DNA of 64,000 bases from Flavobacteriaceae bacterium UBA3339 (GCA_002360925.1 DERN01000002.1:142511-206510), one strand, 5' to 3'; shown: positions 50,607 through 60,222, counted from the first letter of the stretch. Made by a program: numbers and translations. Notes: a model not told the origin generated them from the sequence alone.

Positions 50607-51581
50607 ATGAAAAAGCAGATACTATTTTTAATGCCGTTATTGTTTATAAACACGTTGTACAGCCAGGTGCTGTACGAGGAAACTTTTGACAACCTTACAC
50701 TTGGTAACATAACCACCGACCCTACGGGGGCAACACCTGGGCAAGGCAACTGGCATGTTAGTTTACAAGGGGGAGGTAAAGCTAATATTGCACAGGAATC
50801 AAATAAAGGCAAGGTACTGTTGGTAGAAACAAATGGTGCCGGAGGAATGAATGCTAAGCAAAAAAATTTACAAACTGTATGGGGCAACAGAACCACAGGA
50901 AACAACATATTGTTGGTAGAATATGATTTTTATGCAGAAGAGTTAGGTAATGAAGGTCATACCTCCCGTTTTGTAATAGAAACGGTTGGTGGCTATCAAT
51001 TAATTGATATGATTCTTGAAACAAAATACAATGCAGCATTACGGGTAAATGAAACCAAGCTTAATGTTATGGGTACCCAGTATAAAAATTTTAATTACGC
51101 CCAATCGTGGTTTACCATAAAATTATATGTAGATTATAATACCAATACACTATACTTTCACATACCTGCCTTAGGCTTTTTACACAAAGCTGCTTATACG
51201 GCTACTTTTGGTGTGGTAGATCAAGTTCATTTGAGAAGTGGAGGAATAAACAATACTTATATAGTTCATAAATACGATAACGTTCGTTTAGCGGCGTTAA
51301 AAACAGTGCCGCCCGAAGTGTTAAGTGCAGATGATTTTTTAGCCAATAAATTTAATTTATACCCTAACCCGGCAGCAAATACCTTAAACATAACCAATCA
51401 GGAAAATATTGGATTACAGCAGGTTGAAATATTTGATATTAATGGCAGAAGCATAAAGATGTTGTCTTTTAACAATGAAAATGAAATACAGTTAAATGTA
51501 GAAAACTTAGCAAACGGTACGTATTTATTGCAGATACAAACTACAGAAGGTACAGCTGTTAAAAAGTTGGTAAAGAAATAG
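50607..51581 (+). CDS. Secreted protein with type IX secretion C-terminal sorting domain
   Basis: A 324-residue exported protein: signal peptide MKKQILFLMPLLFINTLYS, then a beta-rich domain opening VLYEETFDNLTLGNITTD, typical of carbohydrate-binding or concanavalin-like modules of flavobacterial exoproteins. The last ~75 residues (NKFNLYPNPAANTLNI ... VEIFDINGRSIK ... LANGTYLLQIQT ... KKLVKK) are a type A T9SS sorting domain. It should be exported through the type IX machinery and anchored or released at the surface. It lies within the rnpA-flanked segment with the lipoprotein gene. Confidence 0.85.
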   Translation: MKKQILFLMPLLFINTLYSQVLYEETFDNLTLGNITTDPTGATPGQGNWHVSLQGGGKANIAQESNKGKVLLVETNGAGGMNAKQKNLQTVWGNRTTGNNILLVEYDFYAEELGNEGHTSRFVIETVGGYQLIDMILETKYNAALRVNETKLNVMGTQYKNFNYAQSWFTIKLYVDYNTNTLYFHIPALGFLHKAAYTATFGVVDQVHLRSGGINNTYIVHKYDNVRLAALKTVPPEVLSADDFLANKFNLYPNPAANTLNITNQENIGLQQVEIFDINGRSIKMLSFNNENEIQLNVENLANGTYLLQIQTTEGTAVKKLVKK

Positions 51582-51625
51582 TTTGTTTTACTGTATAACG
51601 TATTCTTGTAATAAAGTATATTATA

Positions 51626-51662
51626 AAAAACGCCCTAATTATTTTTGAATTAGGGCGTTTTT
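51626..51662. terminator. Bidirectional terminator shared by the T9SS gene and rnpA
   Basis: AAAAACGCCCTAATT, a 7-base loop, AATTAGGGCGTTTTT. The rnpA stop codon lies inside the right arm. Confidence 0.85.
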
Positions 51663-52027
51663 TGTAAGGTATCTGTAAACTTCTTAAAAAGCTCAATCGT
51701 TTTTTGTTCAATTTCCTGATACGATAATCGCTCTTTTGTCTGATAAAAAAACATCATCACATAAGGTTCTGGTAAATCGTTTAAAAGCAAGTCTTTGTTT
51801 AAACGATAGCATTCGCGCAAAACGCGTTTAAAATAATTGCGATCAACGGCTTTTTTAAAATACTTTTTAGAAACCGAAACACCCATTTGCAACGGAACAT
51901 CGAGTTCTTTAACCGGAACGTAAACCAAACGAAGCGGATATTTTGTAACCGTACGTCCTTCAGAAAAAAGCAGGTCGATGTATTTCTTCTTCTTTAGTTT
52001 TTCGTGTTTAGGATACGTTTGGTTCAT
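51650..52027 (-). CDS. rnpA: RNase P protein component
   Basis: A 125-residue basic protein with the RnpA blocks KLKKKKYIDLLFSEGRTVTKYPLRLVYVP, MGVSVSKKYFKKAVDRNYFKRVLRECYRLNK (the RNR-like RNA-binding helix) and VMMFFYQTKERLSYQEIEQKT. It pairs with the RNase P RNA to mature tRNA 5' ends. Its 3' half is duplicated 2.5 kb to the left. The tail after IELF differs from the displaced copy, suggesting that this 3' end was supplied by an incoming segment. Confidence 0.95.
   Translation of the reverse strand: MNQTYPKHEKLKKKKYIDLLFSEGRTVTKYPLRLVYVPVKELDVPLQMGVSVSKKYFKKAVDRNYFKRVLRECYRLNKDLLLNDLPEPYVMMFFYQTKERLSYQEIEQKTIELFKKFTDTLQKTP
51684..51889. repeat. Direct repeat, right copy (within intact rnpA)
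   Basis: The 206-base partner of the left repeat. Together they bracket about 2.3 kb holding two plus-strand genes. Confidence 0.93.
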
Positions 52028-52153
52028 AGATTAAAAGTAAAATTGGGCACAAAAATACTACTTTTTAAAGCGGTTTTAGGTTTAATGCCTTAGAAATTGA
52101 ACGTTCCAAAATTAATTAGTATTTTTACAACATCACAACTAAATATCGAAACA

Positions 52154-53011
52154 ATGAAGCTACATGCGATCGAAGCAGGTAATTTTAAATTAGATGGCGG
52201 AGCAATGTTTGGCGTAGTTCCTAAAGTCATTTGGAACAATACCAATCCGGCAGACGCAAACAATCAGATTGATTTGGCTGCGCGCTGTTTGTTGATAGAA
52301 GACGGAAATCGATTGATTTTAATCGATACCGGAATGGGAAACAAACAATCCGAAAAGTTTTTTGGATACTACAATCTTTGGGGCGGGTTTGATTTAGAAA
52401 CTTCTTTAAAGCAAAAAGGATTTCATAAAGATGATATTACCGATGTGTTTTTAACGCATTTACATTTTGATCATTGTGGAGGAGCTGTTTCGTGGAACGC
52501 TTCGAGAACCGGATACGAACCTGCATTTAAAAACGCAACGTATTGGTCTAACGATTCGCATTGGGAATGGGCAACAAAACCAAATCCTCGCGAAAAAGCA
52601 TCGTTTCTAACCGAAAATATTTTGCCGATTCAAGAAAGTGGTCAGTTAAAGTTCATTAAATCCACCAATAATTCAAACGAAATTGTTTCAGAATTAAACT
52701 TTGGTATTCTGTTTGTGGATGGACACACCGAAAAGCAAATGATTCCGCACATTAAATATCAAGATAAAACGATTGTTTTCTGTGCAGATTTGTTGCCAAC
52801 AGCAGGTCATATTCCGTTACCTTATGTTATGGGATACGATACGCGCCCATTATTAACGGTTGCAGAGAAAGATACTTTTCTAAAACAAGCAGTTGCAAAT
52901 AACTACTATTTGTTTTTAGAACACGATGCGCATAATCCGATTATAACCTTAAAGGATACCGAAAAAGGCGTGCGTTTAGATAAAGTTTTCAGCATTAACG
53001 ATATTTTATGA
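52154..53011 (+). CDS. MBL-fold metallo-hydrolase
   Basis: A 285-residue protein with the metallo-beta-lactamase signature FLTHLHFDHCGGAVSW, LIDTGMGNK before it and VDGHTEKQMIPHI and HDAHNPI after it. This matches the lactonase/AhlD-like branch, which hydrolyses lactones or thioesters using zinc. The start is at MKLHAIEAG; the longer frame uses TTG. Divergent from rnpA and followed by the S8 protease gene with its own leader. Confidence 0.88.
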   Translation: MKLHAIEAGNFKLDGGAMFGVVPKVIWNNTNPADANNQIDLAARCLLIEDGNRLILIDTGMGNKQSEKFFGYYNLWGGFDLETSLKQKGFHKDDITDVFLTHLHFDHCGGAVSWNASRTGYEPAFKNATYWSNDSHWEWATKPNPREKASFLTENILPIQESGQLKFIKSTNNSNEIVSELNFGILFVDGHTEKQMIPHIKYQDKTIVFCADLLPTAGHIPLPYVMGYDTRPLLTVAEKDTFLKQAVANNYYLFLEHDAHNPIITLKDTEKGVRLDKVFSINDIL

Positions 53012-53087
53012 TAGTACATCGTAACGTTTTGCTTTTTTTGCATACCAATTAATCAAATTATTTAAAATAAGTTTTTTTTAATCAGAT

Positions 53088-54722
53088 ATGAGAATTAACA
53101 AATCTATTTATTTATCGGCTTTAGTAGCTTTGGCTTTAACAAGCTGTAAAACGGCACAACAATCGTATTTACAAGATTTAAGTGCGTTAAAACCAATTGA
53201 ATCGGCAGATCATTTACCAGCTCGTAAATCTTCTTTACAAGAGAAAGACTTACAACGTTGGAGTCATTTAGATATTTTACGTGATACTGTTCCGGGAATG
53301 TCTGTAGATCGTGCATACGAAGAAATCATTAAAGACAAAGTAGGGAAAAAAGTAATCGTTGCGGTAATTGATTCAGGAATTGAAATCGATCACGAAGATT
53401 TAAAACCTCAAATCTGGACAAATCCTAAAGAGATTGCTGGAAATGGAAAAGATGACGATAAAAACGGATATGTTGATGACATGCACGGTTGGAATCTTTT
53501 AGGAAAAACAAACGAAGAACAGTTAGAAATGACTCGTATTGTAAGTCGTGGCGATAACGGTTCGGAAGATTACAAAAGAGCGGTTGCAGAATTAGAAAAG
53601 AAACGTAATGAGTTAAAACCAGCTCAAGATCGTTTGGAGACTTTTAAAGACGCAAACAGCAAAATTGTTAAGTATTTAAAGAAAGAAGGTTATACGAAAG
53701 AGGATTTGGATAAAATCCCAACCGATGCTCCTAAAGACATCATCACGGCTCGTAACATTGCTTATAATTTAACAGCCCGCGGAGTTGTTGCAGATTATTT
53801 GAAAGATTACGAAGCATATTTAGACTCTCAGTTAAAGTACAATTTAAATCCTGATTTTAAAGGACGTAAAACGGGAGACGACATCAACGATATTAACGAT
53901 AAAAACTACGGAGATAATGATGTAATGGGCGATCGCGATCATGCAAAACATGGAACGCACGTTGCAGGAATTATTGCTCAAACACGTCATAATAATATCG
54001 GAGGAGACGGAGTTGCTTCTAAAAACGTAGAAATTATGTCGTTAAGAGCAGTGCCGGATGGAGATGAGTACGATAAAGATATTGCGCTGGCAATTCGTTA
54101 TGCAGCTGATAATGGTGCAAAAGTAATCAACGGAAGTTTTGGTAAATATTACGAGCAAAACAGCAAATGGGTTCAGGATGCAATTAAATATGCGGCTAAA
54201 AAAGACGTTTTAATTGTAGTTGCAGCAGGAAATGATGCAATGGATTTAAATCCGGCTAACGGAGAAGATGTAAAACGTTACCCGAACGATCGTATCGAAG
54301 GAACAAACACGGAAGTTGCTGATAATTTCTTAGTTGTTGGTGCTTTAAATCCTGCATTTGGAGAAAAAATGGTAGCAAACTTCTCTAACTTCGGTTCTAA
54401 AGATGTAGACGTTTTTGCTCCGGGAGTTAAAATTTATGCAACAGTTCCTCACGGAAAATACGAATATTTACAAGGAACATCAATGGCTTCGCCTAACGCA
54501 GCAGGTGTAGCAGCGATGATTCGTTCTTATTATCCAAAATTATCTGCAGCTCAGGTAAAACAAATCATGAAAGATTCTGGTGTTGCAGTTCATCAAGATG
54601 TTGTAGTTTCTGGAATAGCGAGCGATAAACGCAATTTCCAAGATATTTCAACTTCAGGAAAATTTGTGAATCTTTACAATGCTTTAATTTTAGCAGATAA
54701 AGTTTCGAAAGGGAAAAAATAA
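53088..54722 (+). CDS. Subtilisin-like serine protease (S8 family), predicted lipoprotein
   Basis: A 544-residue protein. The signal ends ALALTSC, with Cys20 as a lipid site. The S8 triad is Asp95 in VAVIDSGIEIDHEDL, His288 in KHGTHVAGII and Ser465 in GTSMASPNAAGVAA. About 150 residues of charged helical sequence are inserted between Asp and His. It is likely anchored in the periplasm or outer membrane and degrades proteins there. It could process envelope proteins, but no specific partner is evident. Confidence 0.92.
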   Translation: MRINKSIYLSALVALALTSCKTAQQSYLQDLSALKPIESADHLPARKSSLQEKDLQRWSHLDILRDTVPGMSVDRAYEEIIKDKVGKKVIVAVIDSGIEIDHEDLKPQIWTNPKEIAGNGKDDDKNGYVDDMHGWNLLGKTNEEQLEMTRIVSRGDNGSEDYKRAVAELEKKRNELKPAQDRLETFKDANSKIVKYLKKEGYTKEDLDKIPTDAPKDIITARNIAYNLTARGVVADYLKDYEAYLDSQLKYNLNPDFKGRKTGDDINDINDKNYGDNDVMGDRDHAKHGTHVAGIIAQTRHNNIGGDGVASKNVEIMSLRAVPDGDEYDKDIALAIRYAADNGAKVINGSFGKYYEQNSKWVQDAIKYAAKKDVLIVVAAGNDAMDLNPANGEDVKRYPNDRIEGTNTEVADNFLVVGALNPAFGEKMVANFSNFGSKDVDVFAPGVKIYATVPHGKYEYLQGTSMASPNAAGVAAMIRSYYPKLSAAQVKQIMKDSGVAVHQDVVVSGIASDKRNFQDISTSGKFVNLYNALILADKVSKGKK

Positions 54723-54737
54723 TAATATTTCACAACT

Positions 54738-54786
54738 TTAAAACCATTTACCGACTTTGTTCTCAAAGCCGTTAAATGGTTTTTTA
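54738..54786 (+). terminator. Intrinsic terminator of the S8 protease gene
   Basis: AAAACCATTTA and its complement TAAATGGTTTT flank a long loop, followed by a T run before the M1 peptidase gene. Confidence 0.65.
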
Positions 54787-54798
54787 ATTTTATGACTT

Positions 54799-56691
54799 AT
54801 GAAAAAATGGTACGTTTTTGTTGTGGCAATTGTCGGACAATTTGCAATAGCGCAACATAAAAACCCGAATCCGGGATATTGGCAACAACACGTCGATTAC
54901 AAAATGGACGTAACAATGAATGTTGAAAAATTTCAATATTCGGGAACTCAAGAATTGGTTTATACCAACAATTCTGCCGATACATTAAAAAATGTGTATT
55001 ATCATTTGTATTTCAACGCTTTTCAGCCAGGAAGCGAAATGGATGCACGATTAACTGCTATTGCCGATCCTGATAAACGAATGGTAAAATCGTTTAAAGG
55101 ACCGGACGGAATCGAAAAAAGACAAAGTAAAATATCGGAATTAAAACCAAACGAAATCGGATATTTAAAAGTAAATGATTTAAAACAAGACGGAATTGCT
55201 TTAACATCGAAAGTGGTAGGAACCGTTTTAGAAGTTGCTTTGGCAAAACCATTAGTACCTGGAGCTAAAACAACGTTTACCATGAAATTCGATGGACAAG
55301 TTCCGGTAATGGTACGACGAGCAGGAAGAAATTCAGATGAAGGCGTTGCTCTTTCTATGACGCAATGGTATCCTAAAATGGCAGAATTCGATTTCGAAGG
55401 TTGGCATGCCGATCCTTATATTGGAAGAGAGTTTCATGGAGTTTGGGGAAATTTCGATGTCAAAATTACAATCGATAAAAAATACACGATTGGTGGTTCT
55501 GGATATCTTCAAAACAAAAATGAAATTGGTCACGGATACGAAGATCAAGGAGTAAAAGTTTCAGTTCCTAAAAAACAAAAAACATTAACGTGGCATTTTG
55601 TAGCGCCAAATGTTCATGATTTTGCTTGGGGAGCTGATCCAGATTTTATTCACGATAAAGTTGTAGGACCAAACAATGTTGATCTTCATTTCTTCTATAA
55701 AAACAATCCTAAAATTGTTGAAAACTGGAAGAAATTACAACCAGAAACAGTGAAATTATTAGAATATTTCAATCAAAACATTGGAGAATATCCGTACAAG
55801 CAATATTCGATTATTCAAGGTGGCGATGGCGGAATGGAATATGCTATGTGTACTTTAATTACAGGAGAACGCAGCTTGCCGAGTTTAATTGGTGTAACGG
55901 CGCATGAATTTGCGCACATGTGGTTTCAGCATTTATTGGCAACGAACGAAAGCAAACACGGTTGGATGGATGAAGGATTTACGTCGTTTATTTCAGATTT
56001 TGCAGTGAATCAAATCATGGATAAGAAAAATCAGGAAGATGAAAATCCGTTGGCTTCGGCTTACAACGCATATTATTATATGGTAAAAATGAACGGACAG
56101 CAACCGCTTTCGACTCATGCCGATCGTTTCGATGATAACATGAATTATGGAATTTCGGCTTACAACAAAGGCGCTGTTTTCATTACGCAATTGGCTTATG
56201 TAATTGGTTGGGAAAATACGTTTAAAACCTTAAAGCGTTTTTATTATGATTTCCGTTTTTCGCATCCAACTCCGAACGATTTTAAACGTACTGCTGAACG
56301 CGTTTCGGGTGCTGTTTTAGATTGGTATTTGGTAGATTGGACGCAAACGGTAAATACAATCGATTATAGTATTAAAAATGTTGAGGTAAAAGCAAACGAA
56401 GCAACTATTACGTTAGAACGAATTGGGCGTATGCCAATGCCGATTGATTTGGTTGTGGTTTATGAGGATGAATCGTCGGAAAGTTTTTATATTCCAAGTA
56501 CGTTAATGCGTTGGGTAAAAGAAAATCCGTATCCTAAAATTAAACGAACCGTTTTAAATGGCTGGGATTGGGGACATTTAACTTACAATTTCAATTTTAA
56601 TACAAACGGAAAGAAAATAAAAACCGTTTTGATTGATCCTTCTCAATTAATGGCGGATGTAGATCGAACAAATAACGTTAAACAAATGTAA
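54799..56691 (+). CDS. M1-family metallopeptidase (secreted aminopeptidase-like)
   Basis: A 630-residue protein with signal peptide MKKWYVFVVAIVGQFAIAQ. The M1 zinc site is VTAHEFAHMWFQ with the third ligand Glu in WMDEGFTSF. GGDGGMEYAMCTLI corresponds to the GxMEN exopeptidase motif, here GGMEYA. It probably trims peptides in the periplasm. The Asn of the canonical motif is replaced by Tyr, so specificity may be altered. Closed by its own terminator. Confidence 0.92.
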   Translation: MKKWYVFVVAIVGQFAIAQHKNPNPGYWQQHVDYKMDVTMNVEKFQYSGTQELVYTNNSADTLKNVYYHLYFNAFQPGSEMDARLTAIADPDKRMVKSFKGPDGIEKRQSKISELKPNEIGYLKVNDLKQDGIALTSKVVGTVLEVALAKPLVPGAKTTFTMKFDGQVPVMVRRAGRNSDEGVALSMTQWYPKMAEFDFEGWHADPYIGREFHGVWGNFDVKITIDKKYTIGGSGYLQNKNEIGHGYEDQGVKVSVPKKQKTLTWHFVAPNVHDFAWGADPDFIHDKVVGPNNVDLHFFYKNNPKIVENWKKLQPETVKLLEYFNQNIGEYPYKQYSIIQGGDGGMEYAMCTLITGERSLPSLIGVTAHEFAHMWFQHLLATNESKHGWMDEGFTSFISDFAVNQIMDKKNQEDENPLASAYNAYYYMVKMNGQQPLSTHADRFDDNMNYGISAYNKGAVFITQLAYVIGWENTFKTLKRFYYDFRFSHPTPNDFKRTAERVSGAVLDWYLVDWTQTVNTIDYSIKNVEVKANEATITLERIGRMPMPIDLVVVYEDESSESFYIPSTLMRWVKENPYPKIKRTVLNGWDWGHLTYNFNFNTNGKKIKTVLIDPSQLMADVDRTNNVKQM

Positions 56692-56693
56692 TT

Positions 56694-56722
56694 AAACGCG
56701 ACTTTTTTAAGTTGCGTTTTTA
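56694..56722 (+). terminator. Intrinsic terminator of the M1 peptidase gene
   Basis: AAACGCGACTT, loop TTTT, AAGTTGCGTTTTT, with one G-T pair. Confidence 0.75.
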
Positions 56723-56910
56723 TTTTCTCGACGTTCGTTTTTGTTAAAATATTATGCGCGCATACAATTTAGAATTAGTTTACATAGTTTAATTGTTATA
56801 AAAATTTAGATTTCTTTTTAAATAATCATTACGATTTGTTAAAATTTCAGTTGATTTTTTAATTAAATATTCAAAACCAACACGATGTTAATAAACAATT
56901 AAAGCAAGGT

Positions 56911-56918
56911 TATCTTTG
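56911..56918 (+). promoter_or_regulatory. Candidate -7 box for the TonB-dependent receptor gene
   Basis: TATCTTTG matches TAnnTTTG about 66 bases before the chosen ATG. A second weaker box TAATTTTG begins at 56952. Confidence 0.45.
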
Positions 56919-56983
56919 TGATTTTCATGTAAATAGAAACTTAATTTGATGTAATTTTGCCGAAAATTATAACAAACGCAACA

Positions 56984-59650
56984 ATGAAAAATCGTTTAAG
57001 CACGTTGGCAATGATTGCATTTTTTGCAAGTACTGCTTCTTATGCACAAAACAAATTAACAGGAGTTGTTTATGATGCAGATAAAAAAACGGCTATGTCT
57101 GGTGTTGAGGTTCACGTTCGTGGGACTTCAGATGGTTTCGTAACAAACGAAGACGGAACTTTCACTATTTCTACTGAATTGGTTCAAGGACAAGTTGAAA
57201 TCGCATCAATGGGTTATGTAACCAAAACAGTTAATTTTGTTTTCAACTCGGAAAACGAATTAAACTTAGGAACAATCTATTTAAATGAAAGTTCAGAATC
57301 TTTAAATGAAATTGTGGTAATGGCACGTGGAGTAATCGACGTTGCAGAAGGTCGTAAAACGCCTATCGCTGTTTCAACAATTAAAAGACAAGAAATCGAA
57401 GAAAAAGTAGGAGCGCAAGATATTACGTCTACAATGGTAAATACACCTTCGGTTTATGTTACGTCTCAAGCTCGTGGTTTTGGTGAATCTTCAATGAGCA
57501 CACGTGGTTTCGATCAATCTAATACAGCGTTTTTATTAAACGGTCAGCCAATCAATGGAATGGATAACGGACGTGTTTATTGGTCAAACTGGTCAGGAAT
57601 GACAGATATTGCAAATGCAGTTCAAATTCAACGTGGTTTAGGGTCTTCTAAATTGGCAATTTCTTCAGTTGGTGGTACAATCAATTTTATTACTAAAGCT
57701 ACCGAAATGAAAGAAGGTGGTTTTATTAAAGGAACAATCGGGAATGATAATTTCTATAAAACAACAGTTGGCTACAATACAGGTTTATTAGATAACGGAT
57801 TCGGAGTTTCGGCGATGTTTACACATTGGCAAGGTGACGGATATATGGATCAAACTGCAGGTCAAGGTCAAAACTATTTTATCTCTTTCGGTTACAAAGT
57901 AAATGAAAAGCATAATTTAAACTTTTTAATTACTGGTGCTCCACAATGGCATGACCAAGGGAATAGTGGTACAATTGCAGACTTCTTACAATTTGGTACT
58001 AAATACAATAATAATGTTGGTTTATGGAATGGAGAAAAATTTAATTTAAGAAGAAACTATTATCATAAACCAGTTGCTAATTTAAACTGGGATTGGCAAA
58101 TTTCAGAAAAATCTAGTTTATCAACCGTTGTTTATGCTTCTGTTGCTAGTGGTGGTGGTCGTTCTAATAATTTTAGAATTAACAATATTGACACTAATCT
58201 ATCACAAGAAAAGAACGATCGTTTCTTTGAAAATGGATTAGTTAACATAGACAAGTATGTTGCAGCTAATGAGGCTGATGTAAACGGTCAATCTAAAAAC
58301 ATTTTATGGTCTGATGTTAATAATCACCAATGGTTTGGGATTGTTTCTAATTTCAATCATGAGTTAGCGAAGAATTTAAACTTAAATGTTGGTTTTGATT
58401 TACGTACGTATAAAGGAACGCACAATCGCCAGCTTAATAATTTAATGGGAGGAAGTTATTTTGTTAATTCTGGAAATGTCAATTTTGCAGATCCAATACA
58501 TGCTTCAAATACTTTCGGTACAAATCCTTGGAAATCATTTAGAGATCATGCAGATAATGCATCTGATAAACTTTCTTGGGATTATGAACAAATCATTCGT
58601 TATGCAGGTGTATTTGGTCAGTTAGAGTATTCTACAGATCGTTTATCAGCATATTTTCAAGGAGCGCTTTCTGATCAAAGTAATGAGCGTAATGATTTTT
58701 ATCAATACACGCCAGGTAACGATAAATCAGAAAAAGTTACAAATATTGGATATAATGTAAAAGCAGGTGCTTCGTATAACTTTGAAAACAAACACTTTGT
58801 TTTTGGAAATGTTGGTGTTTACTCACGTCAGCCGTATCAAAACAATATTTTCATGAATTACAGAAATGATATTAATGAAAATGCTGAAAATGAAGATATC
58901 GTTGGATTGGAATTGGGGTACAAATTTACATCTCAGTATATTGATGTAAACGTAAATGCTTATCAAACAACATGGGATAACCGTGTAACAGGAAGTTCAA
59001 GACGCGCAACTGCAAAAGATGTCGAAAAATACAATCCAACAAACGATCCGTCAAAAGTTCAAGAAGGACAAGATATTTACACATCAAACTACGGTACGAA
59101 GCAAAATCATAAAGGAATTGAAATTGATGTTGTTGCACGTCCGTTATACAATTTAGAATTAAAAGGTTTTGCGTCAATCGGAGATTGGAAATATGAAGGA
59201 AATGCTGTAAGTATTGAACGTGATCAAAACAGAAACGATTTAGAAACTAAAATAACCGATATTGATGGTGGTAAAGTTGGTGATGCAGCTCAAACAACAT
59301 TTGGTTTAGGTTTTAAATATAAAGTTTTACCTAATTTAGCAATTGATGCAGATTATAGATATTTTCAAGATTTATATTCATCACGTCAGTTAAAAGAAAA
59401 CTTAATGTTACCATCTTACCAAGTGGTTGACGCAGGGGTTTCATATAGTTTAAACTTAACTGATAAAAATCGATTAAGTTTCCGCGTAAATGTGAATAAC
59501 TTATTCAATACAGAATATATAGCTCAATCAAGCACAGCTAATAAAGTGAATGAGGAAACAAAAGCTACTTATAAAGGATTGGATACTTCAAATCAAGTAT
59601 TATTTGGTTGGGGACGTACTTGGAATGCTTCAATTAAGTTGACTTTCTAA
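56984..59650 (+). CDS. TonB-dependent receptor with carboxypeptidase-regulatory-like N-terminal domain
   Basis: An 888-residue outer membrane protein. Signal peptide MKNRLSTLAMIAFFASTASYA, then a CarboxypepD_reg-like domain (KLTGVVYDADKKTAMSGVEVHVRGT), a plug domain (VNTPSVYVTSQARGFGESSMSTRGFDQSNTAF), and a 22-strand barrel ending in an aromatic terminal strand TWNASIKLTF. It imports a ligand such as an iron chelate or oligosaccharide with TonB. No SusD-like partner follows, so an iron or peptide ligand is as likely as a glycan. Confidence 0.92.
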   Translation: MKNRLSTLAMIAFFASTASYAQNKLTGVVYDADKKTAMSGVEVHVRGTSDGFVTNEDGTFTISTELVQGQVEIASMGYVTKTVNFVFNSENELNLGTIYLNESSESLNEIVVMARGVIDVAEGRKTPIAVSTIKRQEIEEKVGAQDITSTMVNTPSVYVTSQARGFGESSMSTRGFDQSNTAFLLNGQPINGMDNGRVYWSNWSGMTDIANAVQIQRGLGSSKLAISSVGGTINFITKATEMKEGGFIKGTIGNDNFYKTTVGYNTGLLDNGFGVSAMFTHWQGDGYMDQTAGQGQNYFISFGYKVNEKHNLNFLITGAPQWHDQGNSGTIADFLQFGTKYNNNVGLWNGEKFNLRRNYYHKPVANLNWDWQISEKSSLSTVVYASVASGGGRSNNFRINNIDTNLSQEKNDRFFENGLVNIDKYVAANEADVNGQSKNILWSDVNNHQWFGIVSNFNHELAKNLNLNVGFDLRTYKGTHNRQLNNLMGGSYFVNSGNVNFADPIHASNTFGTNPWKSFRDHADNASDKLSWDYEQIIRYAGVFGQLEYSTDRLSAYFQGALSDQSNERNDFYQYTPGNDKSEKVTNIGYNVKAGASYNFENKHFVFGNVGVYSRQPYQNNIFMNYRNDINENAENEDIVGLELGYKFTSQYIDVNVNAYQTTWDNRVTGSSRRATAKDVEKYNPTNDPSKVQEGQDIYTSNYGTKQNHKGIEIDVVARPLYNLELKGFASIGDWKYEGNAVSIERDQNRNDLETKITDIDGGKVGDAAQTTFGLGFKYKVLPNLAIDADYRYFQDLYSSRQLKENLMLPSYQVVDAGVSYSLNLTDKNRLSFRVNVNNLFNTEYIAQSSTANKVNEETKATYKGLDTSNQVLFGWGRTWNASIKLTF

Positions 59651-59673
59651 AGAAATAAAATCAAACTATATTT

Positions 59674-59707
59674 TAAACCGCTTCAAATAACTGAAGCGGT
59701 TTTTTTG
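59674..59707 (+). terminator. Intrinsic terminator of the receptor gene
   Basis: AAACCGCTTC, an 8-base loop, GAAGCGGTTTTTTT. Confidence 0.85.
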
Positions 59708-59752
59708 TATAAATTCTATTTATGGCTTAATAAGTTATATTCTTGTTATTAA

Positions 59753-59785
59753 TATGACAAAAGTCATATTTTGTAATTATCTTTG
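59753..59785 (+). promoter_or_regulatory. Promoter of the suf operon
   Basis: TTG at 59753-59755, 22 bases of spacer, then TATCTTTG (59778-59785), a near-ideal Bacteroidota -33/-7 pair 31 bases before the A-type carrier ATG. Confidence 0.6.
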
Positions 59786-59816
59786 CAGGTAATAATAATG
59801 TAAACCTCAATAAATC

Positions 59817-60146
59817 ATGATAAAAGTATCAGAATCAGCTGCAAAAAGAGCGAAAATGTTGATGGAAGAGGACGGGTTAAATCCTGAAACAGCATTTATT
59901 CGTGTAGGCGTAAAAAGTGGAGGATGTTCTGGTTTAGAATATGAATTAAAGTTTGATGAAAACGCCCTAGAAAACGATAAAATTTTTGAAGACAGCGGTG
60001 TGAAAATCGCAGTAGATAAAAAAAGCTTTTTATATTTAGTTGGCACCACTTTAGAATATTCTGGTGGTTTAAACGGAAAAGGATTTGTTTTTAACAATCC
60101 TAACGCATCAAGAACATGCGGTTGCGGAGAAAGTTTTTCACTTTAA
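59817..60146 (+). CDS. A-type iron-sulfur carrier (IscA/SufA/ErpA family), first gene of the suf operon
   Basis: A 109-residue protein with the three conserved cysteines: Cys37 in VKSGGCSGLEYEL and Cys101/Cys103 in RTCGCGESFSL. It opens IKVSESAAKRAKMLM. It accepts nascent Fe-S clusters from SufBCD and passes them to apo-proteins. A promoter with good boxes lies just upstream, and sufB follows after 76 bases, so it heads the operon. The family cannot be split reliably into SufA or ErpA from sequence alone. Confidence 0.93.
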   Translation: MIKVSESAAKRAKMLMEEDGLNPETAFIRVGVKSGGCSGLEYELKFDENALENDKIFEDSGVKIAVDKKSFLYLVGTTLEYSGGLNGKGFVFNNPNASRTCGCGESFSL

Positions 60147-60222
60147 TCAAATGTCAAAAACGTAAAGTCGAAAGCCTAAATGACTTTAAAACATTAGACT
60201 TTTTTAACTTTAAGACTTAAAA

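Noticed and set aside
49177..51889. The rnpA-flanked segment as an insertion sequence or transposon
   Set aside because: No transposase or integrase and no terminal inverted repeats; the repeats are direct copies of host gene sequence.
57331..57345. CACGTG cores in the TonB receptor gene
   Set aside because: The flanking bases do not match parS; ordinary Arg/Gly codons explain them.
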